The position numbers and the translations under genes are program-made. This document shows positions 1 through 12,699 of a stretch of 64,000 nt of DNA, piece by piece. Position 1 is the stretch's first letter. The number at the start of each line of letters is the position of its first letter. The stretch covers positions 1-64,000 of the forward strand of contig JASANE010020037.1 of NCBI GenBank assembly GCA_030248225.1. The letters are read 5' to 3'. Under the pieces are notes generated by a model, which did not search any database, was not told the origin of the DNA, and saw only the letters and a program-made list of their open reading frames with translations. This stretch comes from Trileptium ribeirensis (taxonomy: Eukaryota; Nematoda; Enoplea; Enoplida; Thoracostomopsidae).

Positions 1-1062
1 ATAACTATACAACCACGGGTTTAGCCAGAAGCTTATACAGGAGATAGTAGAATTGCTTTATCTCAGGTCGCTACCTCGATGTAGTAAATGTTATATATTA
101 TGTGATAAAGGCTCATAAGTTGGTGACTAAATCTACTGTGTACATGATTTCAACCCTATGATTTAATTCAGGTTGCAGAACAAATGCTGATTACCAAAGT
201 CCCGATTTATAAATTTTGATTGTTCAACAAGGTTGGTTGGCGCTAGAGTGCGAGGCCCGCAGTTTAACCCTACTTAGTGAACAATGACATCCAAAATTTG
301 CGGTGATCGCGATAATTAAATCACGTGGGTTTTAAAACCTGTTATTTGTACTTTATATAGGCTCCACAATCAATGTTTAGAATCTGACCATCATACCGTA
401 GCACAGAGACTATGCCCAGTCTTGTACTTCTTGCATTAATAGCGCCATTAATGAACTACTATCTGACCCACGCATTGAACGAGCTGCACTCGAAACTGCA
501 GTGAGCGGAGCGGGCGAGGCCTCGCTGAGCAACTCGTCTCGACTCCAAATCTGCTAGGCCGGGCGTTTTATTTAACCAAGCAAATGACTCAAATTTATAA
601 ACTCTTTAATCTTAGAGCTTATTTTGAAATTTGTCGTAAATTTCATATATTTTGTGTGTTGAGAGCCTTATTTTGATAGTCTATCAGCCAATTGTAAAGC
701 ACATAGGGTACCTTATAAATAACTTTTAGGGGCTGTATTATATCTAAATTTTGCGCAAAACAATTCATTCGTTCCACAGTTATGATCAAAAAATAAAGAA
801 ACTCCATATTCGTTTAATCGCTCGCGGGTTATCGTGGTAGGCAACCATTAATTATTTATGCTACGTTTTCTCGTCTTTGCTGTTTATTTGCAGCTCAGTC
901 CCTAGGATATCTACGAATTTTTCAATATATACTGGATTTTTTGACGGTTATTGCATAAGACCAATGCCGTTTTCAAAAACCTTTCACGGCAAATGAAAGC
1001 TACAACTGCAATATTTATATAAGTAGGTATATGGGTACATAGGTGCAATGCACATATACACT
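1..1062. other. Unassigned AT-rich sequence
   Basis: No exon, RNA gene or bounded repeat could be recognised on either strand. All reading frames are short and interrupted. A brief GC-richer patch near 480-560 has no recognisable relatives elsewhere in the window. Confidence 0.5.
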
Positions 1063-1400
1063 GTACATGCTGACGCTCCGAGGTGCCATAGGGGTTCCTG
1101 AGGTCCGAGTGGTGGAGGTGGAAGTCGTCTCGCAGACGTAGCGGTCCTCGGCTGCCCACCTGCACTCCCCCTAGCCTCACCCTCAACTCGCCATCGCTAT
1201 TTTTGCTAATTTTACACCCGTTTTTGCCAATTTGCAGCCTAATTTTGCCAGTTTTTGCTAAAATATGCCGCGCTAGGGGTGGACGTATGAAACACCTGGA
1301 AGGGCGGGGGAGGGGGAGGTACCATGTCTAGCGGTGGGGTAGACCAGGGTTGCGGGCGTCCGACTCCCCAGGGGAGTAGCATGGTACGGCATGTATGATA
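1063..1400. repeat. Dispersed repeat of the TTTTGCCAATTTT family, copy 1
   Basis: GC-rich ends flank a core of repeated TTTTGCC/TTTTGCT words. One edge reads tacatgctgacgctccgagg and the other ends gcatggtacggcatgta, so the ends carry an imperfect inverted acatgc motif. Related copies occur near 8.1, 14.9, 42.1 (inverted) and 49.8 kb. No coding capacity is visible. A non-autonomous DNA element is the simplest reading, but no target-site duplication was identified here. Confidence 0.55.
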
Positions 1401-3020
1401 TACTTGTCTTGGCTATTTTGGCCAGTATATTTATATATAACTAGTTAGTCCTAAGCTAATGGTCATGTCACTAATACTAAAGTGTCACAGCCTAAAGTGC
1501 AGTTCGTCAGGTGTTACATTATCCATTCCTTAGCTACACGCTGCTGTTTCATAAATATCCTGTTGCAGAGATCATAGTAAAATTTTTTCAAAAAGTTAAT
1601 ATTGGAGATGGAACAAAAAATGCCCCAGCGCAGGTTGTGTACGCTAAGTTGGTGTTTAGCTTATATACCGAGCAAGCGGTATTGTGCGTTGCACTGTCAT
1701 GAAAAGTGTTGTAGAAAGAAGCGGCAGTTCTATGAAAACTAGTATCATTTGTGTTTGATTTTGACTTAAACTGTGTACTAATACCACCTGTATAGCAATG
1801 TTACTGTGTTAAAAATTTCGCACAAGCAAATCGCGACATATGACATAGAGTACAAGAGCGTGCAGCAATACTTAAAATTTAGCATCATCCACCACACGGT
1901 TTTAAGGCAATGAAAAATTTTATGTTCAGGAATTGGTCATTGTAATAAGGCGGCAGGTTGCTTTATATTACGATAAAACAGGACAAATTGACGATAATAC
2001 AAGACTACTTTCTGCTAGATTTCTTATGTTTGGTATCGTCAATCTGTTGCCGATGGTCCTTCATCATAGGCGGTTTTAGTGCACACGTCAGGAATATAGC
2101 AATCTGTTTGTATTTGACATATAGCTAAACTGGGATTACACTTTCTACTCTCAATTCCTACATGTCGCTACCGTATAAGCCAATGAAATACATGTATAAT
2201 TTTCTGTATGCACTTGCTATATATAAATTACAAGATATTTTAACATGAATAAATTTCACACATTTGCTAAAATTTGGCACATATAAAGGTGTGGGAACTT
2301 GCACCGCGAAGTCAGCGGGGAAAGAAGACCCTGCTGAGTTTGACTCTAATATCATGTAATGCCAAACAAGCAGGTCAAAACACAGCAACAAATTCATCAA
2401 CGCGAGGTTACTTATATACATGTTATATATACTATTGTTCAGTAATATCATTTAGCTGTTCACATTCTGCATACACCTGTATAACATAGCTACTACATTT
2501 CTACATATAACATTTTACAGTACAATGCATTATAAACACGTAAAATGCTTCATTCAAATATGTAATACACCGTAACCCTGTGGGATTACGCTTATGTAAA
2601 TTGTCCAGTTTGCTTTGAAGCCCACGTTTATAAAATTCTTTTACACATGAAGTAAACCTTTGTCGTGCCGAAACTCTGTCCGTTGAGAAACCAAGCCCGT
2701 AAATGTAAGTACGCTACTTCTAATCAGATTAACTGTATTGCCACATATCGTTTGGTTTAACACTGATGTACCACACACTGCACCAAATATTCATTTTTCA
2801 CATATTTGAGCGCAATAAGCTTTCAAGTTAAATTATTTCTCAGTACGCAGACTTTAGAAAATTCGTCGTTTTGCAACTAATATTTTTGGCTAAAGTTATC
2901 TTACCTGAAAATTTACCTATCGCGATTCTTGAATCGTTTCTATCGACAATATTTAAACGGTACATTCATCGCTTTCATATATATATATTTTGATTTTCTA
3001 TAGTTAAAAGTTTAAAATTG
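1401..3020. other. Unassigned sequence
   Basis: Only short open frames occur, with no recognisable protein similarity and no plausible acceptor-ORF-donor arrangement. AT-rich and low in structure. Confidence 0.45.
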
Positions 3021-4330
3021 AAAGCTTTTTATAAAAGAGGACAGGCCTCAGGCTCAAGAAGTTATCGCCCTATTTCCTTACTATCAAATTGCTATAAAAT
3101 GATGGAACCATAATCAGCAATGAATTAAGACGCGTTTCATAAAACAATCTCATATCGAAAAATCAACATGGTTATTGACGAACCGATAAACTTGTTCCCA
3201 ACTTCTAGAATTGTTTAATGAGTGGTGTATGTCAATTAACACCGATAATTGAATAGTTGCGATAATATCGTTTTTGTTTAAGCCTTTGATACAGTTTCCC
3301 ATATGAGTAATTCCTAAAGTGTCGGCGTTTGGAATATCAAATCAGCTAAAACTTGGTTGGATTCTTTCATGAAAAATAGAAAATTTCGAATTAAAGTTAA
3401 TAATTACTTTGCTCCCTATTACCCTGCTACATCTGTTGTCCCCCAAAAGTAAAGTGTTGGGTCCGTCTTGGTTTTTATTGTATATTACTGATATTGTTAA
3501 CGTGCTGCCTTATGTTAAGTGTAAGATTTTGCCGATGATGTGAAGTTTTACATCCAATGTGGGCCTAATGACTCCGACCAAACGTGCATTTTTGATAGAA
3601 GCTCTTTACAATATAAAAATTGGGTGAATACATGGCAAATTTCAATATCTACACTCAAATGCAGTTTATTACAATTAGGAAATTCAAGATTGAATATTAG
3701 CTGCACTTTGCATGGAGAAACCCTCCCTCACATCATTCACTTAAAAGACCTAGGTGTTATTGGTGATAAGTTGCTAAAAAGTAGTAAACATTTCACATCA
3801 ATATCCACAAAGGCATATTGAACAGTCAATACTTTATTCCGATATTTCCTTGCTTCTAATTGCTCAGTTTGGATTCAGGCTTATGCAACTTAGGTCCGGC
3901 CACAATTAGAATATACATCGCAAGTCTGGTCGCCATGCTGCTTTACTGCTGAACGAATACCACGATATTTCTCACGCCGCCTGTACAACCGACTGAGTTA
4001 GGTAGAGGCGTCTTACCACGATCGACTTGCAAGGTTAAACCTGGAACCGCTAGAATTTGGTTATACGTTGACCTTGTTACGATACATAAAATACTAAACC
4101 GTAATATGGATGCGTGCTAAGATTTTTTGTTTTATCCGAGGTTTGCCGTACTAGGTTCACTCAAAAGGTTGTGAAAAAGAAATATAAACCCAGATACTTT
4201 AAAGCACTCATTTTCAGTATGTGCTATAAACGCCGGCAATCCATTACCGCAATTTATTGGATGCAGGCCTGTTATTGACGTATGACAGTACCAAAGCATT
4301 TAAAAACGGTCAGAAACAAGATGATGTTAA
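3021..4330 (+). pseudogene. Decayed LINE (CR1/Jockey-type) reverse transcriptase, 5'-truncated
   Basis: Reading the plus strand across several frames gives the successive hallmarks of a non-LTR retrotransposon ORF2. These are YRPISLLSN near 3,070, KNQHG near 3,165, a degraded FDTVSH near 3,285, VVPxxSVLGPSW near 3,440, the catalytic FADDVKF near 3,530, and the C-terminal region YVRPQLEYTSQVWSP near 3,900-3,930 followed by RRLYNRLS and LNLEPLEFG up to about 4,050. Stops and frameshifts separate these blocks, so it is dead. The N-terminal endonuclease is missing, as expected for a 5'-truncated LINE insertion. Assignment to the CR1/Jockey side is by motif style only. Confidence 0.8.
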
Positions 4331-5249
4331 ATAGTTTTTACAGTATGATAGAAACCTATCATCAGCTCTAATAGGAATAACCCTTTTCTGTTTTTCGTGC
4401 TTATTCGATTGTATATCCCGTAACATAAATTGCTTACATGTGAATTAATATGTCCTGTTATACCTGATAGCCACAGGGCGTGGATGATTTATGGTTTGAC
4501 GCTAGGCTGAGGCTGATAGTGGATGGCAGGGGCATATTATTGAATAAATTGTTGTTGTAAAGATCGAGTCAGTTGTGTTTCCGCGCCAATTTCTATGAAC
4601 GAGTTGTGCGGTTTCACTGGTTTTGGCAAATATGTAGCCAGTCTTCAGTTTAAGTGGGCGGGAAGTGGGGATGCAATCCAATTTTAAGTGGTGCATGTTT
4701 ATATATTGATCACATGTTTAATCACGTACAAAATTAACACAGCATTCGCTGTAATAAAAAATCTAAGAAAACTTATGGATGTATTAAGGCAACTTATACA
4801 CAGCAATACACAACAGATTCACACAGCAAAATATGGACGCAGTTTGCTACAAAAATACCCTACAGTTCGCACAAGAAGAAACATATAAAGCGATTGCCAA
4901 CTAAAATCCCGTAGCATACGCGACACCGTCTTGCATTACATTACCAAATGCAGACTTATTGTCGAATAGTAAACCGCGTCGTCGCCAGAATCACATAAAA
5001 TTAACACACTTTTATTTTTTCATGCCTCAAGAGAGGGGGCTAACACAATATGAGAGAGGTCGTACACCAACAACATGCAACTTCCAACCTACGGAAGTTC
5101 TTGCTATTTCACGTCAATGTTACCATTAAAAGACTCCCGCCTTTGAGAACTGATATGCATTACACGTGCGGCACATCAAAACAAACGTGCTTGAGCGCCA
5201 GATTCAATGCGTTATTCATTGTGTTAGTCATGCTGATTTCGTTGATTTA
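4331..5249. other. Unassigned sequence
   Basis: No exon or bounded repeat was recognised. The first 100 bases may still be the 3' tail of the preceding LINE. Confidence 0.4.
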
Positions 5250-5345
5250 TTAGGCTTAGGCTTAGTAAGACCGGACATGCTGGCGCTCCAAGGTCTTAGG
5301 GGGCTTGCCGCGGTCGGCGGGAGGCGTCTCAGTAGGAGAGGTTGT
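5250..5345. repeat. Fragment of the acatgctg(a/g)cgctc-ended GC-rich repeat, preceded by short TTAGGC words
   Basis: The stretch ttaggcttaggcttag (5,250-5,265) is followed by gacatgctggcgctccaagg and a GC-rich run. The latter matches the ends of the repeat copies at 1.06 and 42.4 kb. Only one end is present, so this is a truncated copy. Confidence 0.4.
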
Positions 5346-6349
5346 TTACCGTAACCGTGTATATGCATTTTTCACACCACGTCATCTGATTAGGGTCATC
5401 GGACTAAACAAAATTGTGCATGCTGTATCGCAACGGAAGCAATGCAAACAAATGTTACAGTAAGCGCGCAAATCGCATCGAATTGAATCGGAACAGATAG
5501 GATCGGATCGGATCACAGTGTTTACATGCTATGTGCATTGTGACACTTTAAATAGTATCTATAAAGGTATACTTTTACGTATGAATTCTGCAATTTTACA
5601 TTTGGGTTCTACATGGCAATGAGCACATTAATTTAGCGCGATGACGTATGTAGAAATACTAGAGCAGCTTTATGTTTCCAATAATATCAACCATCAGATG
5701 CATCTTCCCTTAGCGGTGCAACTTACTGGTACAATAAAGAATAGGGTATTAGTGAGCTGATCAATCTCAATCAAATAAAAATTAAAAGCGGGTTCTCAGA
5801 TTTATTTTTTAAAACTGCTAACCAAAAGGCAAAACATTAAAATCAAATATTATGTTGCATGTAATTATCGTACGTTTGCAATTCAGCTACAGCAAAATTT
5901 AGCTTGAAAATTCGCATCCAGTAGACGATCTTCACCGTTGATGCATCGTAATATCTGGCATCCCAGAATTGGATTCTGCACACGACCTGGCAATGGCAAT
6001 ACACATCATTGAAACACTCCACAAAACTGCGTCAAAGAAAGCTGTCTTCAGGATGGGAAGTGTAGAGTCTGCTACCGCAAGGTTACGTCGACACGTTGTC
6101 GGCCGCAACAAATCTACCCAACTTAGTCCCATGTCAGGGGCGTAACTAAGGTGTTCTGACGGGGGAGACAAATTGGAAAGGTTATATCTAAATCTGTGAC
6201 ATTTTGCCCGAAGTTATCCTGAATGGCGCATTATATGTTCTACATTAAACACATCGGTATATACACTGTACTTAAAAGCCGTAAATGCAATAACAATTTA
6301 TCAATTTCATTCAACTCCATTTCTGTGTAAAGCTAATTTAGATAAGTTG
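5346..6349. other. Unassigned sequence with a possible TIR-like motif
   Basis: At about 6,134 the motif caggggcgtaactaagg resembles one end of a TIR element, and a related aagggcgtaac motif lies near 8,490. The matching second end was not found. The rest shows nothing recognisable. A GATCG-rich simple tract lies at about 5,470-5,515. Confidence 0.35.
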
Positions 6350-6830
6350 CATTCGTGGATTGTGGTTTCGTGCATAAATTTTCAGGGCATTGTCATAGCT
6401 GAACTGAATTCCCTTGTGGATAGCTAATAAAAGCAAGACTGTTAAGACGTTGTTCCCCCATTGTAGAACGCAAATATGTTTTAAAAGACGCAGCTGGCTG
6501 AAAGATCTTTCTGCAGTTGCTGTGATAATTTTTGCTCTTAAGATAATTGTCCGTTTTGGTGAAGCGCAAGTGCATCAGCGATATCGGGATTTTGTGCATT
6601 TAAGTCGATCGCAGTGGTGGTATCACGTTCTGTGGTAGTTGCATACAAGTTGAACTGCTCCAGGCTGTGCAGTACAATTCTTGGGAAGCTGTGATGATGT
6701 GGACGTCGTAGCTTTCGTAAATAAGTCTACTAATCCTGACTGTCTATTTTTTACCGATTGCGGTTTCTCGTTATTATCCTCCATTACAGTACACCAAAAA
6801 TAGCTCAATTAAACGTCATCGAGATAAAAT
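6350..6830 (-). pseudogene. Degraded hAT/ZMYM1-like transposase remnant (C-terminal dimerisation end)
   Basis: On the minus strand, 6,480-6,410 reads KTYLRSTMGEQRLNSLAF. After one frameshift it continues as NALKIYARNHNPRMQLI and then a stop at about 6,340. The RSTM..RLN.LA block followed by a short acidic/basic tail is the usual C-terminus of hAT-type transposases related to ZMYM1 and TTF-type proteins. Further upstream on the same strand (6,800-6,640) a start codon opens MEDNNEKPQSVKNRQSG, which could be the transposase N-terminus. If so, the large middle part (ribonuclease H-like core) has been deleted and this is a non-autonomous derivative. The family call rests on motif recognition only. 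Confidence 0.45.
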
Positions 6831-7682
6831 ACTATGCAACATTTATTTTTCTGAAATAGATAACGAGTATATATTTATGTTAGCTGTTAGTCAATACACG
6901 GTCACAAAAATCCTGCGGACAATGACACAGACGCAAGATTCAAAACTGTTCGCGTTGTTATATCGTTTGAGCATACTTTTTCTGACGGGAAGGGGGGACA
7001 TTCACCCTTTTTTCAGTACTGCATAGTCGTTGAAAAATGTGCAAGAGAAATTGAAAAAATTAAGCGCACCCGGGAAAATGTATTAATATAGCACATTCAA
7101 GCCAAGCACATTCATGACGAGTCAGAACGCTTGTTACTATTTGAGTACACTTGTCTTGACTATGAGTGCAATACACGTTTTCCATTTTCCAACGTCTAAA
7201 CGCCACGTTGTATGATAGGTAGTACTTTACTCCATCCAATTTCAGTAACCGGTCTTTGGCATCTTGTCGAAGAGGACTTGGTGTCAGTGAATCCCAGCAG
7301 CGAAAAACAATACATTGCTTACATTGACTGACTTGCTTCTAAATTGGTGTGAAGCAGTGCGTTTGACGAATAAGACTGCGTCAACAGTTTCGAGATCTAT
7401 GCAATATTTTAGGATAAACGATTTTCGAACCTATCCAGGTTGGGGGAAACTCATATAAAAGGGTTACCATATTTTCACAGCTTCAAGAACAATAATAGTT
7501 TCTTATTTCAAGAAAAATCTCTTCGAGAATTTAATTTACGAAGTGTTAATACTTTACTCTTTTGCGCTGGTGGACGCCATTCTTTACCTGGTTTTGTCCC
7601 AGCTTATAAAGCTACAGCCGTATCTTGAAATGTCTGGTCGTACGTTTTGTTTGTCACAAGTTCTCTTATCTGTGCGCATCGT

Positions 7683-7855
7683 CAATGGCGGGTCCAGAAA
7701 TTTTAGATAGGGATGGGGTTGGGGCTTTGACCTCAACCAATCTTTGATCAACAAATTTTTCTAACATTTTTCATTATTTTGTTTTAATTTTTGGTGACCG
7801 AACTAAGGGGAAAGGGGGCTAAAGCGTCGAGCCTCCTCTGTGTCCGCTCGTGAGC
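7683..7855. mobile_element. Possible short TIR element
   Basis: The left edge caatggcgggtccaga and the right edge tctgtgtccgctcgtg are imperfectly inverted copies, a form common in hAT-like miniature elements. The interior is T-rich and non-coding. No clean target-site duplication was seen. Confidence 0.35.
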
Positions 7856-8074
7856 ACAATAGGGTTGTTTTTACTAGTTCAATTCCTGCTGGCGTACGAG
7901 CTATTCACAACGCTGTGTACAAATCTTTGAGAGTAAGTTGGCCATGCTACAAGTACAAGTATTACTTGTTACACGATCGATGAATGGAAAATATGACAAA
8001 ACCAAAATATGATAAGTTAATTTTTGAGATCGCATAATTTCTTGCTGCTAAACCTTGCGACTGCAGCCGATCAT

Positions 8075-8300
8075 GTCAGGTAATAGGTGGCCAACGTCTC
8101 CCCAGGCCGATATTTTTGCCAATTTTAACTAATTTTGCCAATTTTACACCAATTTTTTGCCGGTATTACCCGAATATTACATAATTTTTGCTATTATTTA
8201 TCGCGCACCTTCGGCGCTAGGTGGGGACTTTCCGGGAAGGGCAGAGACTGGAGCCATCAGGGTTGAATATGGTTTCGATGTCATGCACTAAGGGGTTAAC
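8075..8300. repeat. Dispersed repeat of the TTTTGCCAATTTT family, copy 2
   Basis: Repeated ttttgccaatttt and ttttgccgg words in a core of about 100 bp are followed by a GC-richer flank (cgcgcaccttcggcgctagg), as in the copies at 1.06 and 14.9 kb. Confidence 0.5.
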
Positions 8301-10502
8301 ACCTACCTCTTTCCTATCGACACTTATGTATAAAATACTGGTCTACTCTGACTCACGATCTATCCACGCAAAAGCCAACATTACCCATGTAAAGAAGCTC
8401 CATACTCTGTACCTAGTACTAACAACCTATTTATAGAAAGCTTCATTCAAGTTACATCATTTCGTAATGTCTTCCAGGTAAGCTGACGAACCAAGGGCGT
8501 AACGAAGGGGAGACGGGGTGGCCATATCCACCACCCCCCCCTCCCGAAACAGAACAGAATAATAGCGACTACATTTATGTGTGAAAGGTACGTTCAGGTT
8601 GTGCCGCTGCCACATTCGGCCGTGCGGAAGCTTATGACTACGCTCATTAAACGAACCAGTTGTTCGTGGCTCTGTCCGAGATACCATAGAAACAAAATAA
8701 CCCTTTTTATTCCGTAGTTTCGACGTTATTGAGAAAATATTGGCGATAAACGCGCACAGACAGTCAAAATTTAAGCCAAATACCATGAGCCGGTCGCAAG
8801 TTTTGGCAACAACAGCAATAAATATGTGATTTTTGCACAAAATTGTTTCTTTTCTCTGTTATTCATTGCCAAAAAGCTATTGGTGAGATATTTATTCATG
8901 TGCGTTATTCCTACATCACCTGCACTATGAAAATTTTTGTCACTTAACGTTAACAGTTGCAACATTTTAAACAACAGAACAATAAAATATATCTTGACAA
9001 AATTTTGGCCAGGAAGTGGATGTTTTTAACCCCTGCTCGTAGAAACGTAAACATAAAGATCAACGGTTGTACATTTATCAAACCAATATCTGCCCATGTG
9101 TTCCAGAGCTATATCAGTTGTTGTAAAACTTTGTATTAGTGCAGCAACCAAGAAACATGATAACATTTCTTAAGGCCCAAGAAATTTTGTTCAACAATAA
9201 AAAATGAATTTTAACATTTCTCACGCCATAAGTGGTGTTTTTTGCATATGATATTTAAATAGTTATTGCAATAGACATCTGAAGTACATATGCAAAAACC
9301 AGTAGATGTCTGCGGAGCATGGCGTCGAAAAATTGTAAACGCCGCAGCGGTAACTAATTGTCACTTGGCAAATCCAACGGTGTTTAGTTGTTGTCGAAAG
9401 TTGTGGCGTGGATCGTGTCCCCGCCATAACTGAGGCCTACCATATTGCAGTCATTTAAAGTTTGAGAGCCCGGTGTTACAGGAAATTTTCCCCCGGAATC
9501 AATCTTCGAAGATTTTTTCTATTAAAAATAAGTCTAATTTCGGAAATTGTTTCCATCTCAGGAAATTTTGAACTTTTTATAAAACAATTTCATCTTTCAT
9601 GTTTGCATGTTATTTATAGCCTATTTATGTCAGTAACATTTTGAATGATTTTCGTTAGGTTCAGTCAAAGAAATCACATTTCTCTCATATGTATCCTCGC
9701 CTCCAAGTGCGGTAGGCGAAAAGTTTAACCAACTCGCGTCGATTGATTTGATTCAAACACTAGATCATTTATTTATTTGTATTTGTGCTTTGTGTACAAT
9801 TCAGGTTGGTGCTTTAAGTTTGTGTGAAAATTTCCCGGCCTCCTTAAACGTTGTACACGTTTTCAACGTTTCTTTGCCGCCACCATGACGTTGTGTTTTT
9901 TGCATGCAAGCTTTTGCAACTTTAGCATTTTTATTCCGACTAATTCACATTAAAACTTGTTCTTTTAACATGAAATAACATGCATTCATCAGTTGTAGCG
10001 AATTGATCATACAGGTGCAACGAGTTGTGCAGCCACTGCCAATATAATTTAGCCATGTTTTGTTTTCATTGTATTTCTGCTATATAAAATGGCTTTTTCG
10101 TTAACCAACACCAGTAAATAAATAAATTACTTGCGATAAATTGCACCAGTTTATATCTCAGAACGCTACATTATATAATTTGTTTTTGTTAATCCAAAAA
10201 GTACATTTAAATATATACAAAATAAAGTTACAAAGGTATTTAAAGCTTTCTTATTGAGAATATTTTTTGGATTTCTTTGAAGGTATTTTGTTTTTAAGGA
10301 TTTGTGCATTCTGCTGCGAGCGTAAATGAATACAGTGAACCATTTCAATATTAATACCAGTGGGAACTAAACTATAAAAACGAATAGAATCATGCTTCAC
10401 ATTAAACGAACAGTAGTTAATTTAATCGTAATTGTAGTGTTTCAGTATATCATGCGGAACATTTGTGAGTTGTTTTAAAGTTTTTTTGGAATTTTCGGTT
10501 AT
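8301..10502. other. Unassigned sequence
   Basis: It includes a 127-codon minus-strand ORF (8,457-8,840) with no recognisable domain that runs into a C-rich, transposon-end-like motif at about 8,490-8,545. I regard that ORF as chance. The remaining 1.6 kb is AT-rich without recognisable exons. Confidence 0.4.
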
Positions 10503-11460
10503 ACCCCAGGCCGAAATTGGCAACTTCGAGGATACCACAATAATTTTGTGCCACTCACTCATCTCGACGAGCTGGATCAGAAAACATCTTCTGTAACCAG
10601 TTTCATTGCAAAACTTTGGTACTCAAAACTGCCCCCTTGGTACCCAAAATATTCAAAGAAATTTGATGTATAATTTTGTTGACAAATTTATATACCATTA
10701 AAATTAGTGCAATCGATTCATGGGTTAGGTCTTAGGCTAAGGCTTATGCGTTGCTTTCGGTTAAGAATTTCCTATCTGGGTTCTCCAATTTTTCGAAATT
10801 TACTTGGGGACATCCACAGCACTCCCTCCCAGAGATTATCTGGGTGGCCCTCCTCAGTTAAACTGGGGGTACCCCCAGTTGAACTGTGGGACCATAAAGT
10901 GGTGGAACGGTCAGAGAACATGAAAAATGTGTGATTTGACAACTGATTGTAATTACGCTTACTTAAATAGCGGAAGTTTTAGTTATTTTTTATACTCGCT
11001 TGCGAAACTTTTGAAATTTTTTAGGCAAAATAGTAAAAAATTCACTTATTTTTTAGCCCATCGTCAAAAATTTAGTTATGTTAGTGGGACAAGAAAGTAC
11101 CTGGGGGACCAGGGGCATAAACTAGAGGAAGGCCAAAATTTACCTGAGGGAATGAACTGGGAAACCTGTGAGACCTTGAACTACCCAGGAGCCCAGCTCG
11201 TTAGCCTGTGAATGGATTCATCAGATTCTACCATCATTCGACTCAGCTAATCAATGCGGTTCGAATGATATTTAAAATTATACATTTATCTAGAAACAAA
11301 TTTCGAAAATCTTGGGCACCATTGGACCCCAAACAAATTGAAAAAAATTTGCTGTGAAACCGGTCGAAATTGACTTTTTCCGATCCAGCTCGTGGAACTC
11401 AGTCGAATCGCACCAAAATTAATGCCGCAGCTTCAAAATTAACAAATGCCGGCCTGGGGT
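10503..11460. mobile_element. TIR element, family shared with the 18.3-kb element
   Basis: The ends accccaggccg (10,503) and cggcctggggt (11,460) form a terminal inverted repeat, and inverted similarity continues inward for some tens of bases. Internal words such as ttggtacccaaaa and the cgattcatgggttagg block reappear in the element at 18.3 kb. A GC-rich block at about 10,780-11,210 (gggggtacccccag, ccaggggcataaactag) is absent from the other copy and looks like a nested insertion. No transposase-like frame. Confidence 0.55.
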
Positions 11461-12699
11461 TTTAGGCAAAAAGATTCGTTTTTGTTTTTAAGGAGTTTTG
11501 TAATTTGTAATTATGCGGGACAGTACCAGTTGTTGTTGTGCTATACCTGAAGGTCTTGGCGTGGGGCGTTCTATGCAATGGAACGAAGTTAAGTGATACC
11601 GCTACTGCGTAAGGCAATATACCAGCGGAACAGAATGCAACAAAAAGCGCAGAATTTTAAATTTATAGATGCCTCAAAAATTGAAAGTCAGTAGCAAGTC
11701 TGCAATAGTGAATGTAGGATTGATTCTTTGGACAGTGAAAAGAAAAGAAGGAAACAAACACAAAGACGAAAAAAAAAGGGAACGAAAAAACACAAAAAGA
11801 GACACAGCAAAAGACAGCAAAAAAAAAAGGAAAAACGAAAAGGCAAAACGCCAAAAGCAGCAGCTAAACTGTTTGCAGAAATAATTAGCTGTATACGAAT
11901 TGGGATAATTTTAAACAGTCTTTTACCTTTACTGTAATGCGAAAAATTTGAACCGTGGTAAAGAAACATGGTCGCAAACACCGGGGGGGGGTGTGGATGG
12001 GCGAGAAGGACGCGTCCTCCTAGAAATGTCTTTGGGGTGGCCATATAGGTCGTTCTCCCCAGAAATATGGCAAGTTGGTTAATCATTTATGTATATTTAG
12101 AAATATGTCTGGCGTTCCACCCCAAAAATTTGCCTTGTTGATCAATATGTACATAATGTACATAGAGATATTGCTTGAGGGGCGGATACGTAAGTCGATC
12201 CCCGGTAGCAAGTTGATCATGCATATATAAACTCATAATAAACAGCATGCACACAACCGTACAACAGTTGCAAGATACACTGTGCCCCGTTTTCTCAGAT
12301 TTTTTCGATCGTACTGCGTCCCGTCTCCTGGTTCCAGATTTTTGTCGCGTTTGCTCCTTTATGAAGAAGCACTAATAATTCATTCACTCAGCATGAGAAA
12401 ACGGAGCCATAGATCTTATTTGTATTTTACGACTATTCCAGAGTTCAAAACTGACCTTGCTTTGACACAACTCAAAGTCCATATGACATCAGACAACATC
12501 TTCAGGTATCTTATGATATCACAAATTAGAGATTTCATCTCACGTACAATTTCGTGCAAGTGACGCCAAATTCCTGAAGCGATCAGTAAACAAATTTCAA
12601 TTTTTAACGATGATATTCAACAGTTATCGTTCACGAACGGAAGAGTAGAATATATGATCGCATGCACGCAAAACCTAAGTATTATTGTACTAAAAGTCA
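11461..12699. other. Unassigned sequence including a purine-rich tract
   Basis: From about 11,736 to 11,865 the plus strand is an almost pure A/G/C-purine run (aaaagaaaagaaggaaac-like). It produces artefactual lysine-rich and phenylalanine-rich ORFs on opposite strands. At about 11,975-12,210 a G-rich and C-rich pair of segments may be another degraded TIR element. No exon recognised. Confidence 0.4.

Noticed and set aside
8457..8840. 127-codon minus-strand ORF
   Set aside because: No domain, runs through a C-rich transposon-like end, and lies in a region without splice structure; likely chance.
11688..12086. 132-codon minus-strand ORF and overlapping lysine-rich plus-strand ORFs
   Set aside because: Both are by-products of a purine-rich low-complexity tract.
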